The notes beneath the pieces are model-generated. The model was not told the origin of the DNA. It saw only the letters and a program-made list of their open reading frames with translations, and made no database searches. This document shows, piece by piece, positions 33,577-42,554 of a DNA stretch of 64,000 nt. How positions within the stretch are numbered: position 1 is the stretch's first letter; the number at the start of each line of letters is the position of its first letter. Position numbers and translations under genes: made by a program. The DNA is taken from positions 1 to 64,000 of the forward strand of contig NZ_BBJU01000028.1 of assembly GCF_000739935.1 (NCBI RefSeq), given 5' to 3'. The stretch comes from Agrobacterium rubi TR3 = NBRC 13261 (lineage in GTDB: Bacteria > Pseudomonadota > Alphaproteobacteria > Rhizobiales > Rhizobiaceae).

Positions 33577-34571
33577 CCAAACTGATCGATGTACAGGATT
33601 TTTCCGTGGGCTTTGGCGAGGCCCAGCCCGTCAAGGGTGTCAGCTTCAGCGTATCGGCTGGCGAGATGCTGGCAATTGTCGGCGAAAGCGGATCCGGCAA
33701 GTCCTTGACCGCACTTGGTTTGATTGGGCTGTTACCATCTCATGCCAAGGTGGGTGGCAAGATCTTGCTTGAGGGGCGCAACCTCCTGTCGCTTTCGGAA
33801 CGGCAATGGCGCGGCATTCGCGGCAGCGATATCGGTATGATCTTTCAGGAGCCGATGACCTCGCTCAATCCGGTCCTGACCATCGGTGAGCAGATCGTCG
33901 AGGTGCTTCGCATCCACGAGAAAATCGACAAGCGTCAGGCGCGAAAACGCGCGATCGAACTGCTCGACCTCGTCAATATTCCAGAGGCCGGACGGCGTGT
34001 GGATGATTATCCGCACCAGCTTTCCGGCGGCATGCGCCAGCGCGTCATGATCGCCATCGGCGTTGCCTGCAATCCCAAGCTCCTGATTGCCGATGAAGCG
34101 ACGACAGCGCTGGATGTGACGATCCAGGCGCAAATCCTCCAGCTACTCGACAATCTCCGCCGCGATCTCAACATGGCCGTCATTTTGATTACCCATGATC
34201 TCGGTATCGTGGCACAATGGGCAGACCGGGTGATGGTCATGTATGCGGGCCGAAAAGTCGAGGAAGGCTTGCCGGAACCAGTATTCCGCAGCCCCTATCA
34301 TCCCTACACACGCGGACTGCTTGCCGCGTCGCCGCGTGCGGAAGCCGGTCAGCACTACCGCGACGGACCGCTGCTTGAAATTCCCGGGTCGATTGTTTCG
34401 GCAACCGGCGAAAAAGGCTGTTCGTTCAAGCCGCGCTGTCCGGGCGCACGTGGTGTCTGCGGGCAATTCGTACCGCCGCTCAGAACCATTTCCGAGGGCC
34501 GACAGGCAGCGTGCCCTTTCGTCAACCCCATAGCGGCGGAGGTCTCCCATGGCGCTTTTGTCAGTGCATAG
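33567..34571 (+). CDS. DppD-like ABC ATPase
   Basis: A 334-residue ATPase with Walker [11 protein letters not shown]-loop [17 protein letters not shown], signature [15 protein letters not shown], Walker [13 protein letters not shown] and switch His (ITHDLGIV). The C-terminal OppD/F extension has [13 protein letters not shown], matching the cysteine motif that can hold a cluster or zinc in this family. The first ATG is 33567; MTKLID at 33573 is also possible. It overlaps the next ATPase gene by 23 bases. Confidence 0.92.
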   Translation: MPMTKLIDVQDFSVGFGEAQPVKGVSFSVSAGEMLAIVGESGSGKSLTALGLIGLLPSHAKVGGKILLEGRNLLSLSERQWRGIRGSDIGMIFQEPMTSLNPVLTIGEQIVEVLRIHEKIDKRQARKRAIELLDLVNIPEAGRRVDDYPHQLSGGMRQRVMIAIGVACNPKLLIADEATTALDVTIQAQILQLLDNLRRDLNMAVILITHDLGIVAQWADRVMVMYAGRKVEEGLPEPVFRSPYHPYTRGLLAASPRAEAGQHYRDGPLLEIPGSIVSATGEKGCSFKPRCPGARGVCGQFVPPLRTISEGRQAACPFVNPIAAEVSHGAFVSA

Positions 34572-35484
34572 GCTTTCCACCGAATACGCCGGCGGTCGTG
34601 GAACGGTGCGCGCAGTCGATGACGTCTCGCTAGAGATCGAGGCCGGTGAAACGGTGGCCTTGGTCGGGGAATCCGGCTGCGGAAAATCATCGCTCGGCAA
34701 ATCCCTGATGCGCCTGGTGGAACCTTCTTCCGGCAAGGTCACCTTCAAGGGTGCTGACGTGACGGCAATGTCATCCTCGCAATTGCGGGGCATTCGCCGT
34801 CGCATCCAGATGATCTTTCAGGACCCCTTTGCCTCGCTCAATCCCCGCCAGACGGTCCGCACGATCCTCACCGCACCGCTGAAGGTGCATGGAATTGGAG
34901 ACGGCAAGCGGCAGCGCGAGATTGTAGAGGCTATCGTTGCCCAGGTGGGATTACCGCCGGATGCACTCGACCGCTATCCGCATGAATTTTCCGGCGGCCA
35001 ACGCCAACGTATTGGCATCGCGCGTGCGTTGATTTTGGAACCGGAACTGGTCGTTTGTGACGAACCCGTCTCGGCGCTCGATCTGTCCATTCAGGCGCAG
35101 ATACTCAATCTCCTCGTGGAGATGAAGAACCGCCTATCGCTGTCCTATCTCTTCGTTTCACACGATCTGTCCGTGGTCCGGTATTTTTCGGATCGCGTGC
35201 TGGTCATGTATCTTGGCAAGATCGTAGAGAGGGCACCCACGGCGCAGCTATGGGCATCGCCGAAACATCCCTACACACGGGCACTGCTGGCCGCCGTACC
35301 GGACCCGGCGCGCCGCAAGCAGGCGGCTCCCATTTCGGGCGATCTTCCAAGCCCGCACAATCCGCCCTCAGGCTGTCGCTTTCATACGCGCTGCCCACTG
35401 GCAACCGATCTCTGTCGCAAAACAGCGCCGGAACACCAGCTTTTCGGTGAGAGCCACGCCGTGGCCTGCCACTATGCCCAATGA
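34549..35484 (+). CDS. DppF-like ABC ATPase
   Basis: A 311-residue ATPase with Walker A GESGCGKSS, Q-loop FQDPFASLNPRQTV, signature FSGGQRQRIGIARAL, Walker B VVCDEPVSALD and switch His (VSHDLSVV). The C-terminal extension contains FHTRCPLATDLCR. Together with the previous three genes it forms a complete dipeptide-type importer core. It is followed 20 bases later by the aldo-keto reductase gene, in the same operon. Confidence 0.92.
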   Translation: MALLSVHRLSTEYAGGRGTVRAVDDVSLEIEAGETVALVGESGCGKSSLGKSLMRLVEPSSGKVTFKGADVTAMSSSQLRGIRRRIQMIFQDPFASLNPRQTVRTILTAPLKVHGIGDGKRQREIVEAIVAQVGLPPDALDRYPHEFSGGQRQRIGIARALILEPELVVCDEPVSALDLSIQAQILNLLVEMKNRLSLSYLFVSHDLSVVRYFSDRVLVMYLGKIVERAPTAQLWASPKHPYTRALLAAVPDPARRKQAAPISGDLPSPHNPPSGCRFHTRCPLATDLCRKTAPEHQLFGESHAVACHYAQ

Positions 35485-35504
35485 CAATCCAAGGAGTACA
35501 TAAC

Positions 35505-36560
35505 ATGGTCGATTACCGCTATCTCGGGCGCAGCGCGCTGAAAGTTTCACCCCTGAGCCTCGGCACCATGATGTTCGGTGGTCCGACACCTGACGACGTC
35601 GCCTTCCGCATCATCGACAAGGCGCGCGAACAGGGCATCAATTTCATCGATACCGCCGATGTCTATCACGATGGCAAATCCGAAGAGGTTGTCGGCCGCG
35701 GTATCAAGGATCATCGCGATCATTGGGTTCTGGCGACGAAATTCGTCAATTCGCACAAGAAAGGCCCCAATCTGGGTGGCCATTCGCGCAAATGGGTGAT
35801 CGAAACCGTCGAAAACTCCCTGCGCCGCCTCAACACCGACTATATCGACATTCTCTATTTCCACCGCGCCGTCTTCGACGCGCCGCTGGAGGAACCATTG
35901 CGCGCTATTGCAGACCTCATTCGCGCCGGCAAGCTGCGCTACTTCGGTGTCTCGAATTTCCGTGGCTGGCGGATCGCTGAAATCTCGCATCTTGCAGACC
36001 AGTTCGGCATCGATCGTCCGGTGGCAAGCCAGCCGCTCTACAACATCGTCAACCGCACGGCAGAAGCCGAGCAGCTTCCCGCCGCCGACCATTATGGCCT
36101 CGGCGTCGTTTCCTATTCGCCGCTGGCGCGTGGTGTGCTGACTGGCAAGTATCAGCCAGGCCAGCAGCCGGGCGCAGATACCCGCGTGGGCCGTGGCGAC
36201 AAGCGCGTTTTAGAAACGGAATGGCGTCCGGAATCGATTGAGATCGCCCAGAAGGTTGCAGCGCACGCTGCGGCCAAGGGCGTCTCGGCGGCGGATTTCG
36301 CCCTGGCCTGGGTGTTGAACAATAAGTTCGTCACTGCCGCCATCACTGGCCCCCGCACGGAAGAACACTGGAACGGCTATATCAGAGCCCTCGATGTGAA
36401 CATCGATGCAGACGACGAAGCAGTGGTGGACAGCCTCGTGACGACAGGCCACCCATCGACGCCCGGTTTTAACGATCCAAGCCATCCGGTGGAAGGCCGC
36501 GTACCGCGCAATGTCGAACCTGCGCCACGCGCGCCGGTCCAGACCCGCGCCGTTGCCTGA
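35505..36560 (+). CDS. Aldo-keto reductase
   Basis: A 351-residue (beta/alpha)8 NADPH-dependent oxidoreductase. The catalytic tetrad is visible: Asp and Tyr in DTADVYHDG, Lys in LATKFV, and His in ILYFHR; the cofactor region is SYSPLARGVLTGKY. AAGGAG lies 7 bases before the ATG at 35505. In this operon it may reduce an aldehyde or ketone released when a monooxygenase cleaves a C-S bond (oxidative desulfonation leaves an aldehyde), which is inference. Confidence 0.85.
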   Translation: MVDYRYLGRSALKVSPLSLGTMMFGGPTPDDVAFRIIDKAREQGINFIDTADVYHDGKSEEVVGRGIKDHRDHWVLATKFVNSHKKGPNLGGHSRKWVIETVENSLRRLNTDYIDILYFHRAVFDAPLEEPLRAIADLIRAGKLRYFGVSNFRGWRIAEISHLADQFGIDRPVASQPLYNIVNRTAEAEQLPAADHYGLGVVSYSPLARGVLTGKYQPGQQPGADTRVGRGDKRVLETEWRPESIEIAQKVAAHAAAKGVSAADFALAWVLNNKFVTAAITGPRTEEHWNGYIRALDVNIDADDEAVVDSLVTTGHPSTPGFNDPSHPVEGRVPRNVEPAPRAPVQTRAVA

Positions 36561-36630
36561 CTGCCATCATGACAACGCCTGCGGCACAAAAAGGCCGCAG
36601 GCTAACCGATCCGCTCAAGGACCAAATGCG

Positions 36631-37872
36631 ATGTCGAACGCCAACATAGCCAGCACAGAAACCTCCAGCCTGTCCGACGTGCCAAGCCGCGACGACATTC
36701 TGTCCCGCGCCAAAGACATCGCAGCTTTTGCCGCAAAAGACGCGGCCCGTCGCGAGCGCGAACGGCAATTGCCTTTCGACGTCTTTGCCCGCATCAAGGA
36801 GGCGAAACTTGGAACCTTGCGTATTCCCAAGTCGAAAGGCGGTCCGGGCGGCTCCATTGCCGATTACATGGAATTGTTGATGATCCTTGGCGAAGCCGAC
36901 AGCAATATTCCCCATGCGCTGCGCAGCCATTTCAATTTTACTGAAAACATCGCGCTTGGCCCCATCGAGCTTGAAGACCGCAGGCATCTGGAGAACGTGC
37001 TTTCGGGCAAGCTTTTTGCTGGCGCGAGTACGGAACAGGGCACCAAGCGTCCTGGCGAAATCACGACCCGGCTGAGCACTGATGGCGACCGTTACAGATT
37101 GAACGGCCGCAAATGGTATGCCACGGGAACCGCCTTTGCGGATTTCGGGTCGTTCAGCGCGATTGGTGATGACGAACAACCGGTTGGCGTTCTCATTCCG
37201 CTGGATCGCAAGGGCATTACCGTGCTCGATGACTGGGACAGCATGGGCCAGCGCATGACCGCAAGCGGTGGCGTCCTTCTCGAAAATGTCGAGGTCTTGC
37301 CGCATGAGCTGACGACACGGCGACTGGGAAGCCTGATTGGACGTCATTGCTCGGCAATGCGGCAATTGCATCTGGCCGCATCTGCCACGGGCGCAGTGCA
37401 AGCCGCCGTGAGAGACGGCATTGAATACGTTCTGAAACAGGCGCGCACCACGCTTCACAGCGCCGCCGAAACCGCCAATCAGGACCCATTTGTGCAGAAG
37501 ACGATTGGCGAGCTCAGCGCCGGTGCTTTTGCGGTAAAGACGTTGATTCGCGAAGCGGCGCGCACGCTGGATGTCACGGCTTTGACGTTTCAAACGGGTG
37601 ATGAAGCCGCGATAGAAGCCGCCCTTATTGATGGCTCGCTCACCACTGCCCGCACTCAGATCATCGCGTCTCAGCTTTCCTTGAACGTCGCGACCGCCAT
37701 TTACGAGTTGGGCGGCGGCTCGGCCACGTCGAGCGAACGCAATTTCGACCGGCACTGGCGCAATATCCGCACCGTCTACAACCACAATCCGTTGCAGCAC
37801 AAGGCGCGGGTCATCGGTGATTATTATTTGAACGGCACCACCACGCACCTTGCCGAAGGCCGAGTGTTCTGA
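36631..37872 (+). CDS. DszC/SfnB-like flavin monooxygenase
   Basis: A 413-residue acyl-CoA dehydrogenase-fold protein close in size to DszC (417). Shared features are RERERQLPFDVFARIKEAKL near the N-terminus, LNGRKWYATGTAFADF, TVLDDWDSMGQRMTASGG and, near the C-terminus, FDRHWRNIRTVYNHNPLQHK followed by YYLNGT; DszC has HRHWRNART and LLNGT at the same places. DszC-type enzymes oxidise a sulfur atom with FMNH2 and O2. The start at 36631 is preferred over 36511, which overlaps the reductase gene. Last enzyme of the rightward operon before the LysR gene. Confidence 0.85.
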   Translation: MSNANIASTETSSLSDVPSRDDILSRAKDIAAFAAKDAARRERERQLPFDVFARIKEAKLGTLRIPKSKGGPGGSIADYMELLMILGEADSNIPHALRSHFNFTENIALGPIELEDRRHLENVLSGKLFAGASTEQGTKRPGEITTRLSTDGDRYRLNGRKWYATGTAFADFGSFSAIGDDEQPVGVLIPLDRKGITVLDDWDSMGQRMTASGGVLLENVEVLPHELTTRRLGSLIGRHCSAMRQLHLAASATGAVQAAVRDGIEYVLKQARTTLHSAAETANQDPFVQKTIGELSAGAFAVKTLIREAARTLDVTALTFQTGDEAAIEAALIDGSLTTARTQIIASQLSLNVATAIYELGGGSATSSERNFDRHWRNIRTVYNHNPLQHKARVIGDYYLNGTTTHLAEGRVF

Positions 37873-37891
37873 TGATGAGAGTGAACCCGTC

Positions 37892-38866
37892 ATGAGAACA
37901 GAGTTTCTGTCTCCGCCTAAAGCAAACGCGCCCTTGCGATTGCCGACGCTCTCACGCCTGCCGCCGCTCACGGCCCTGCGTGCTTTCGTCGTCGCGGCCC
38001 GACATGCCAGTTTTTCCCGCGCTGCCGATGAACTGCATGTCTCGACCGCCGCCATCGGTCAACAGGTTCGGATTCTTGAAACCCATCTTGGCCAACCGCT
38101 CTTCAGCCGCCAGCGCGGCGAACTAGCACTGACGGATGCCGGTGCCGCACTTTATCCCGGCATGGCGGAAGCGTTCGAAACCATGGTCGGTAGTCTTTCG
38201 GATCTTCTGCGTGCCGGTTCTCGGCCAAGGCTCAGCATCCTTGCCTGCCCATCCTTTGCGGCCCGATGGCTTGCGCCAAGGCTTGGACGGATCAGCCATG
38301 CGCTTGGCGATGTGGAACTCTCCATCGAAACACTGGATGAAGGGCCACTCGACCGCCTTCAATTGGATGACGCCGATTGCGCAATCGTCGCATCTGGGGA
38401 GCGGATCGCGGGCTTCGTCTATGAACCGCTGTTTGACGACGCCGTGTTGGCCGTGTGTGCACCGGACTTTGCCGCGCGTCATCGCCTCACCGGTCATCCG
38501 GAACGGCTTCGCGATCTCTCGGGCGAAATCTTGCGCGGCAGCGGCAGCGATGGTGACTTCGATTGGGCCAACTGGCTGCGCTCCTGCGGCATTCATATCA
38601 GGCTTGCAAAGCTTGGACCGCGCTTTTCCCATCAACCGGTACTGATCGAGGCAGCGCTTGCCGGTCACGGCATTGCGCTCGTGCGTCAATCGCTGGTGTC
38701 GGAAGAGTTGAAAAACGGCAGGCTTGTCTCGCCCATCGGTTCACCGCAGCCCACCGCGTGCCGCTATCATCTCCTCGCCAGCCAAGAGAGACGGCGACAG
38801 CCGGAAATCGCATCACTCATCGCATTGCTGCGCGACGATGTGCCTTCCTTGAACGCTGCCGCCTGA
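37892..38866 (+). CDS. LysR-type regulator (GcvA-like)
   Basis: A 324-residue LTTR. The HTH spans about residues 22-82: PPLTALRAFVVAARHASFSR then AADELHVSTAAIGQQVRILE, of the GcvA/AmpR kind; the effector domain follows. It lies 19 bases after the DszC-like gene and converges with the DszA-like gene (12-base gap). LTTRs such as CysB and Cbl control sulfur assimilation, so this is the most likely local regulator of the island. The longer frame from 37850 overlaps the upstream gene. Confidence 0.85.
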   Translation: MRTEFLSPPKANAPLRLPTLSRLPPLTALRAFVVAARHASFSRAADELHVSTAAIGQQVRILETHLGQPLFSRQRGELALTDAGAALYPGMAEAFETMVGSLSDLLRAGSRPRLSILACPSFAARWLAPRLGRISHALGDVELSIETLDEGPLDRLQLDDADCAIVASGERIAGFVYEPLFDDAVLAVCAPDFAARHRLTGHPERLRDLSGEILRGSGSDGDFDWANWLRSCGIHIRLAKLGPRFSHQPVLIEAALAGHGIALVRQSLVSEELKNGRLVSPIGSPQPTACRYHLLASQERRRQPEIASLIALLRDDVPSLNAAA

Positions 38867-38878
38867 CATCATTGCAAG

Positions 38879-40231
38879 TCAGGCGCTTTCGCGCGCAACG
38901 GCCGGCACAGCATAAATATTGTCCGGCCGTGGCAAGCCATAATGATCGCGCAACGTATCGCCTTTGTAATCCAGCCTGAACAGGCCGCGCTTTTGAAGAA
39001 GCGGCACCACCTCATCGATGAAGATGTCGAACCCACCCGTCAGCCATGGCGGCATGATGTTGAACCCATCCGCAGCACCCTCCCGGAACCAGCTTTCGAT
39101 CCAGTCCGCCACCTGCTCCGGCGTGCCGGCAATGACCTTGTGGCCACGCCCGCCAGCCAGCCTGTGCAGCAATTGCCGGATGGTCGGATTTTCGCGGTCG
39201 ATGACATCCAGAACAAGCTGATGACGGCTACTGTTGGCGTGGGCCCGTGTCGCCTCCACCACCTCACGCGGCAACGGTTTGTCAAGATCGGCCGAACCGA
39301 GATCAATGCCGGTGATGCGGTTCAGCTGCGCCAGAGAAAAGGCGGGTTGGACGAGATTGTTGAATTCCGCTTCCAGCTTGCGCGCCTCCGTCTCCGTCGA
39401 GGCGATGAAGGGGCTGATGCCGGGCAGGATTTTGACATGGGCCGGATTGCGGCCCACGGCGGCGACGCGTTTCTTGATGTCGGAATAGAAGCTTTTGGCA
39501 CTTTCGAGAGTCTGGTGTGCGGTAAAGATCGCTTCGGCGTAACGGGCAGCAAACCCCCGTCCTTCTTCAGATGATCCGGCCTGAACATAGATCGGGCGGC
39601 CCTGCGGGGAGCGCGGCAGGTTGAGTGCGCCGCGAACCTGATAAAAATCACCCTTGTGATTAGCCGGATGGATACGGTCCGTATCGGCAAAAAGACCACT
39701 CTCCTTGTCGGCCACGATGGCGTCGTCTTCCCAGCTGTCCCATAGCTTTGTGACGACATCGACAAACTCGGTCGCCTGACGGTACCGGTCGGCATGGGGC
39801 GGATGCTTTTCCAGGTTGAAGTTCGCGGCTGCCGCATCTGCCGACGTTGTAACGATGTTCCAGCCGACGCGACCGCCACTGATATGATCGACGGAGGCAA
39901 ACAGCCTCGCCAGATTATAGGGCTCATAATAGGTGGTCGATGCTGTCGCGATGAAGCCGATTTTTTCCGTGACCACCGCAAGCGCGGCAAGCATGGTGAT
40001 CGGCTCCAGCCGATGCCGCGCGGCATAACGAATGTTGCTATCCAGAACCGGTGCATCCGCAAAGAAAATCGCGTCCAGCTTGGCCGCTTCCGCACGCTTT
40101 GCGATATCCTGGTAAAGCTTGATATCGGTCACGCGAAGTGGCTCCGACTGCGGGTGACGCCAGGCCGCCTCATGGTGGCCGCCGGGATAGATGAATGCGT
40201 TGAGAACGAGTTTCTCCGACGTTCTGCTCAT
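38879..40231 (-). CDS. DszA/NtaA-like FMN-dependent monooxygenase
   Basis: A 450-residue LLM oxygenase close to DszA (453) and NtaA in length. Features: GGHHEAAWRHPQSE (N-terminus), IFFADAPVLDSNI, EPITMLAALAVVTEKIGFIA, HISGGRVGWNIVTTS and IYVQAGSSEEGRGFAARYAE. DszA cleaves a sulfone ring with FMNH2; relatives act on nitrilotriacetate, pristinamycin or other substrates. The start at 40231 follows GGAAAG; seven more codons are possible. It is the last gene of the leftward series 42263-38879, after a binding-protein gene 64 bases upstream. Confidence 0.87.
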   Translation of the reverse strand: MSRTSEKLVLNAFIYPGGHHEAAWRHPQSEPLRVTDIKLYQDIAKRAEAAKLDAIFFADAPVLDSNIRYAARHRLEPITMLAALAVVTEKIGFIATASTTYYEPYNLARLFASVDHISGGRVGWNIVTTSADAAAANFNLEKHPPHADRYRQATEFVDVVTKLWDSWEDDAIVADKESGLFADTDRIHPANHKGDFYQVRGALNLPRSPQGRPIYVQAGSSEEGRGFAARYAEAIFTAHQTLESAKSFYSDIKKRVAAVGRNPAHVKILPGISPFIASTETEARKLEAEFNNLVQPAFSLAQLNRITGIDLGSADLDKPLPREVVEATRAHANSSRHQLVLDVIDRENPTIRQLLHRLAGGRGHKVIAGTPEQVADWIESWFREGAADGFNIMPPWLTGGFDIFIDEVVPLLQKRGLFRLDYKGDTLRDHYGLPRPDNIYAVPAVARESA

Positions 40232-40295
40232 TGTCTTTCCGATCCTGTTCATATGTCGAAAGATGATTGGCGCACCCGTCAGTGCGCCAAGTGCC

Positions 40296-41891
40296 TCAGG
40301 CCTCTTTTGCCAGCCATGCCTGTGCCAAATTGCCGCTCAATCCCTCTGCGCCCACGGCATAATCCTTGACCCTAACGCTGCCGACGACCGGCTGAATGGG
40401 TGAGACAAGATTGATGACCGGCAAGTCCCTGGCGACGATGACCTGGAATGCCTTGAACAACTCGGCACGTTTTTCGATGTCGGGCTCCACCGCGGCCGCT
40501 TCCAGCAACCGATCGACCTCCGGGTTTTCGTAGTGGCTGGCGTTCGAGAAAGGCAGGCCGATCTTGAAGTTCTTGCTCCAGTACACACGCTGCACACCGG
40601 CTGTCGGGTCAAACGTGTTGGAGAGCGACTCCACCGAGAGGTCCCAGGCACGGTCGGTATAAACCACCTTCACATAGGTGCCGAAATCGAACTTCTGAAT
40701 ATCTGCCTCGATGCCGATCTTGATCAGCGCTTGCGCGATGAAGTCGGAATAGGTTTGCGGATTGAACGGGTTGGTGGTGACCCTGAGCTTGAAGCGCTTG
40801 CCATCTCCCTTGCGCGGAAAGCCGGCCTCATCCAGCAGCTTTTCGGAAAGGGCAGTATCGAACTTGGCAAAGCCGATATCCGGATTGTGGAATTTCGGCA
40901 GGCCGGGGCTGATGGGCGTGGGAGACGGCACCGCATAGCCGTAAAGAACGATGTCGATGAGAGCGGGAACATTGATGGCGTGCGCAATGGCCTGCCTTAC
41001 TCCAAGGTTCTTGAGATATTCGTTTTCAAGATTGATGACGAGCTGGTTCTGCTGCCCCGCATAGGCATAGATGCGATCATCCACATGCAGCGATGGCACG
41101 GCTTTCAATCGCTCCAGATCAGACAGTGCCACAGGGTTTGGGCCGATATCGCCCTCTCCGGTTTCAAGCGCTGCCGCCCGTGCGCCCGCATCGTTGATCA
41201 GCCTGATGATGACCCGGTCCAGATGCGGACGCGGTTGGTCCCAGTAATCGGCGTTCTTTTCCAAGAGAATGTGACTGCCGGGTGTCCACTCTTTCAGAAC
41301 GAACGGTCCGCTGCCGATGATCTGGTTCGTTTTCGGGTTCTCGGTCGGCTTGAATGTTTCGAAGATGTGCTTGGGTACGATTGGCGATTCCGACGATGCC
41401 AGCGCCGTAATCAGCCCCGGCGAAGGCTTGGCGAGCTTGAGTTTCGCGACAAGCGGATCGGATGTATCGACACTCTCGACCTGCGAGAAGGTCGCGCGCC
41501 CACGAGGATGCGCATCTTTGAGACGGAGAACGGAGAAGGCGACATCCTGTGATGTAACGGGCTTGCCATCGTGAAATTTCGCGTTCGGCTGTAGATGGAA
41601 AACATACTCCAGCCCATCGGCGGAAACCGACCACTCTCTGGCGAGGCTCGGCTTGGGTGTCAGGTCATAATCATAAGTCAGCAACCCGTCATAGATTTTG
41701 GAGCCCACGAATTGCGGCCCGCCAGCGCTGGTGTTGATCGCGACGAGCTGGGTCGGCTCCGGGAAATAAACGATCTTTAACGTGCCACCGGAAACCGGCT
41801 CTTCGGCTGCCGCGAAGGAGCCGCCGGGAAGGGCAACGAAAGCGCCTGCAGCAAGTGCGATTCTGTGAAACTGGCGTCTGGAAAAACTCAT
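40296..41891 (-). CDS. Tat-exported family-5 ABC binding protein
   Basis: A 531-residue DppA-like protein with a twin-arginine signal (FSRRQFHRIALAAGAFVA). SBP_bac_5 landmarks: GGTLKIVYFPEPTQLVAINT, KIYDGLLTYDYDLTPKP, FHLQPNAKFHDGKPVTSQDV and IGSGPFVLKEWTPGSHILLE. It resembles the proteins at 50003 and 29716 more than generic DppA. No permease lies in its own operon, so it probably delivers to the DppBCDF-like complex at 31577-35484. It is followed by the DszA-like gene. Confidence 0.85.
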   Translation of the reverse strand: MSFSRRQFHRIALAAGAFVALPGGSFAAAEEPVSGGTLKIVYFPEPTQLVAINTSAGGPQFVGSKIYDGLLTYDYDLTPKPSLAREWSVSADGLEYVFHLQPNAKFHDGKPVTSQDVAFSVLRLKDAHPRGRATFSQVESVDTSDPLVAKLKLAKPSPGLITALASSESPIVPKHIFETFKPTENPKTNQIIGSGPFVLKEWTPGSHILLEKNADYWDQPRPHLDRVIIRLINDAGARAAALETGEGDIGPNPVALSDLERLKAVPSLHVDDRIYAYAGQQNQLVINLENEYLKNLGVRQAIAHAINVPALIDIVLYGYAVPSPTPISPGLPKFHNPDIGFAKFDTALSEKLLDEAGFPRKGDGKRFKLRVTTNPFNPQTYSDFIAQALIKIGIEADIQKFDFGTYVKVVYTDRAWDLSVESLSNTFDPTAGVQRVYWSKNFKIGLPFSNASHYENPEVDRLLEAAAVEPDIEKRAELFKAFQVIVARDLPVINLVSPIQPVVGSVRVKDYAVGAEGLSGNLAQAWLAKEA

Positions 41892-41924
41892 CTCTGTCTC
41901 CGGCGTAAAGTGAATGGACCGATA

Positions 41925-42263
41925 TCAATGAAGCTGCGGAAAACCGTGTCGTTCGGCCAGCAGGGAAAGGATGCGTTTCGTGTCCTGAACGAACCGCTTG
42001 TCGCCGTGAACCGTCGCGTCTTCGGGGGCATCCTCGGCGAAGATCAGAAGCGGCAGCGACTGGTTCTGCTCGCCAACCTGCGCAATCACCGCCTCACGCG
42101 GACGGGTGAAGCCGACGCGGTGAATATCGAGCCGTTTGGCAAGATCTGGAAAAGCTGCAAGCAGCCCTTCGATCTGGTTGCAATGAGGGCAGACAAACGT
42201 CACCCCCGGATGTTTCGGGTCTTCAAAACCTGGGGCGATGAGAAAAAGCGTGTCCTTGGCCAT
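41925..42263 (-). CDS. DUF3088 protein with a CxxC motif
   Basis: A 112-residue protein. MAKDTLFLIAPGFEDPKHPG and TFVCPHCNQIEGLL are typical of DUF3088, a small thioredoxin-like family; the CPHC pair is placed as in thioredoxin-fold proteins. Its function is not established to my knowledge. Position between two binding-protein genes of a sulfur operon, 33 bases before the downstream one, suggests a redox role, for example handling disulfides or thiols. Met 3 at 42263 was taken as start. Confidence 0.75.
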   Translation of the reverse strand: MAKDTLFLIAPGFEDPKHPGVTFVCPHCNQIEGLLAAFPDLAKRLDIHRVGFTRPREAVIAQVGEQNQSLPLLIFAEDAPEDATVHGDKRFVQDTKRILSLLAERHGFPQLH

Positions 42264-42554
42264 GGGCATCCATCATTGATAGTTAGGGTGAACCGACACT
42301 GACGCGGGAGATATGGCGGGTCCAGAAACGTATTTTTGCTGCCATGCGAAGAATAAATTTGCTGAAAAACAACGATGAAATAGCGTTCTTTGGAAGATTA
42401 CTCTCCAGGCATTTCCTTTTTCCGGATGGGTCAAAAGGACAATGGCATTCGCCGATTGCGCTCTGAAGCAAACGTTCGGAAATGACCTGCCGGAGCAACG
42501 CGCAATAAAAAACCCGACGCAAGCGCCGGGTCCAGGGAGCAGAAGAGGCGTAGA
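42264..42554. other. Intergenic stretch carrying a leftward terminator
   Basis: There is no gene in these ~290 bases. They contain the terminator of the upstream operon (42505-42531) and presumably the promoter of the DUF3088 gene, which I cannot identify precisely. Confidence 0.5.
42505..42531 (-). terminator. Rho-independent terminator of the leftward operon
   Basis: On the minus strand ACCCGGCGCTTGCGTCGGGT folds into a GC-rich hairpin (one G-U pair) followed by TTTTTT. It lies ~25 bases after the binding-protein gene and ends the operon that begins at the DszB-like gene at 48599. Confidence 0.8.

Noticed and set aside
36469-38055. A 528-codon minus-strand frame.
   Set aside because: It is antisense to the DszC-like gene and has no recognisable domain.
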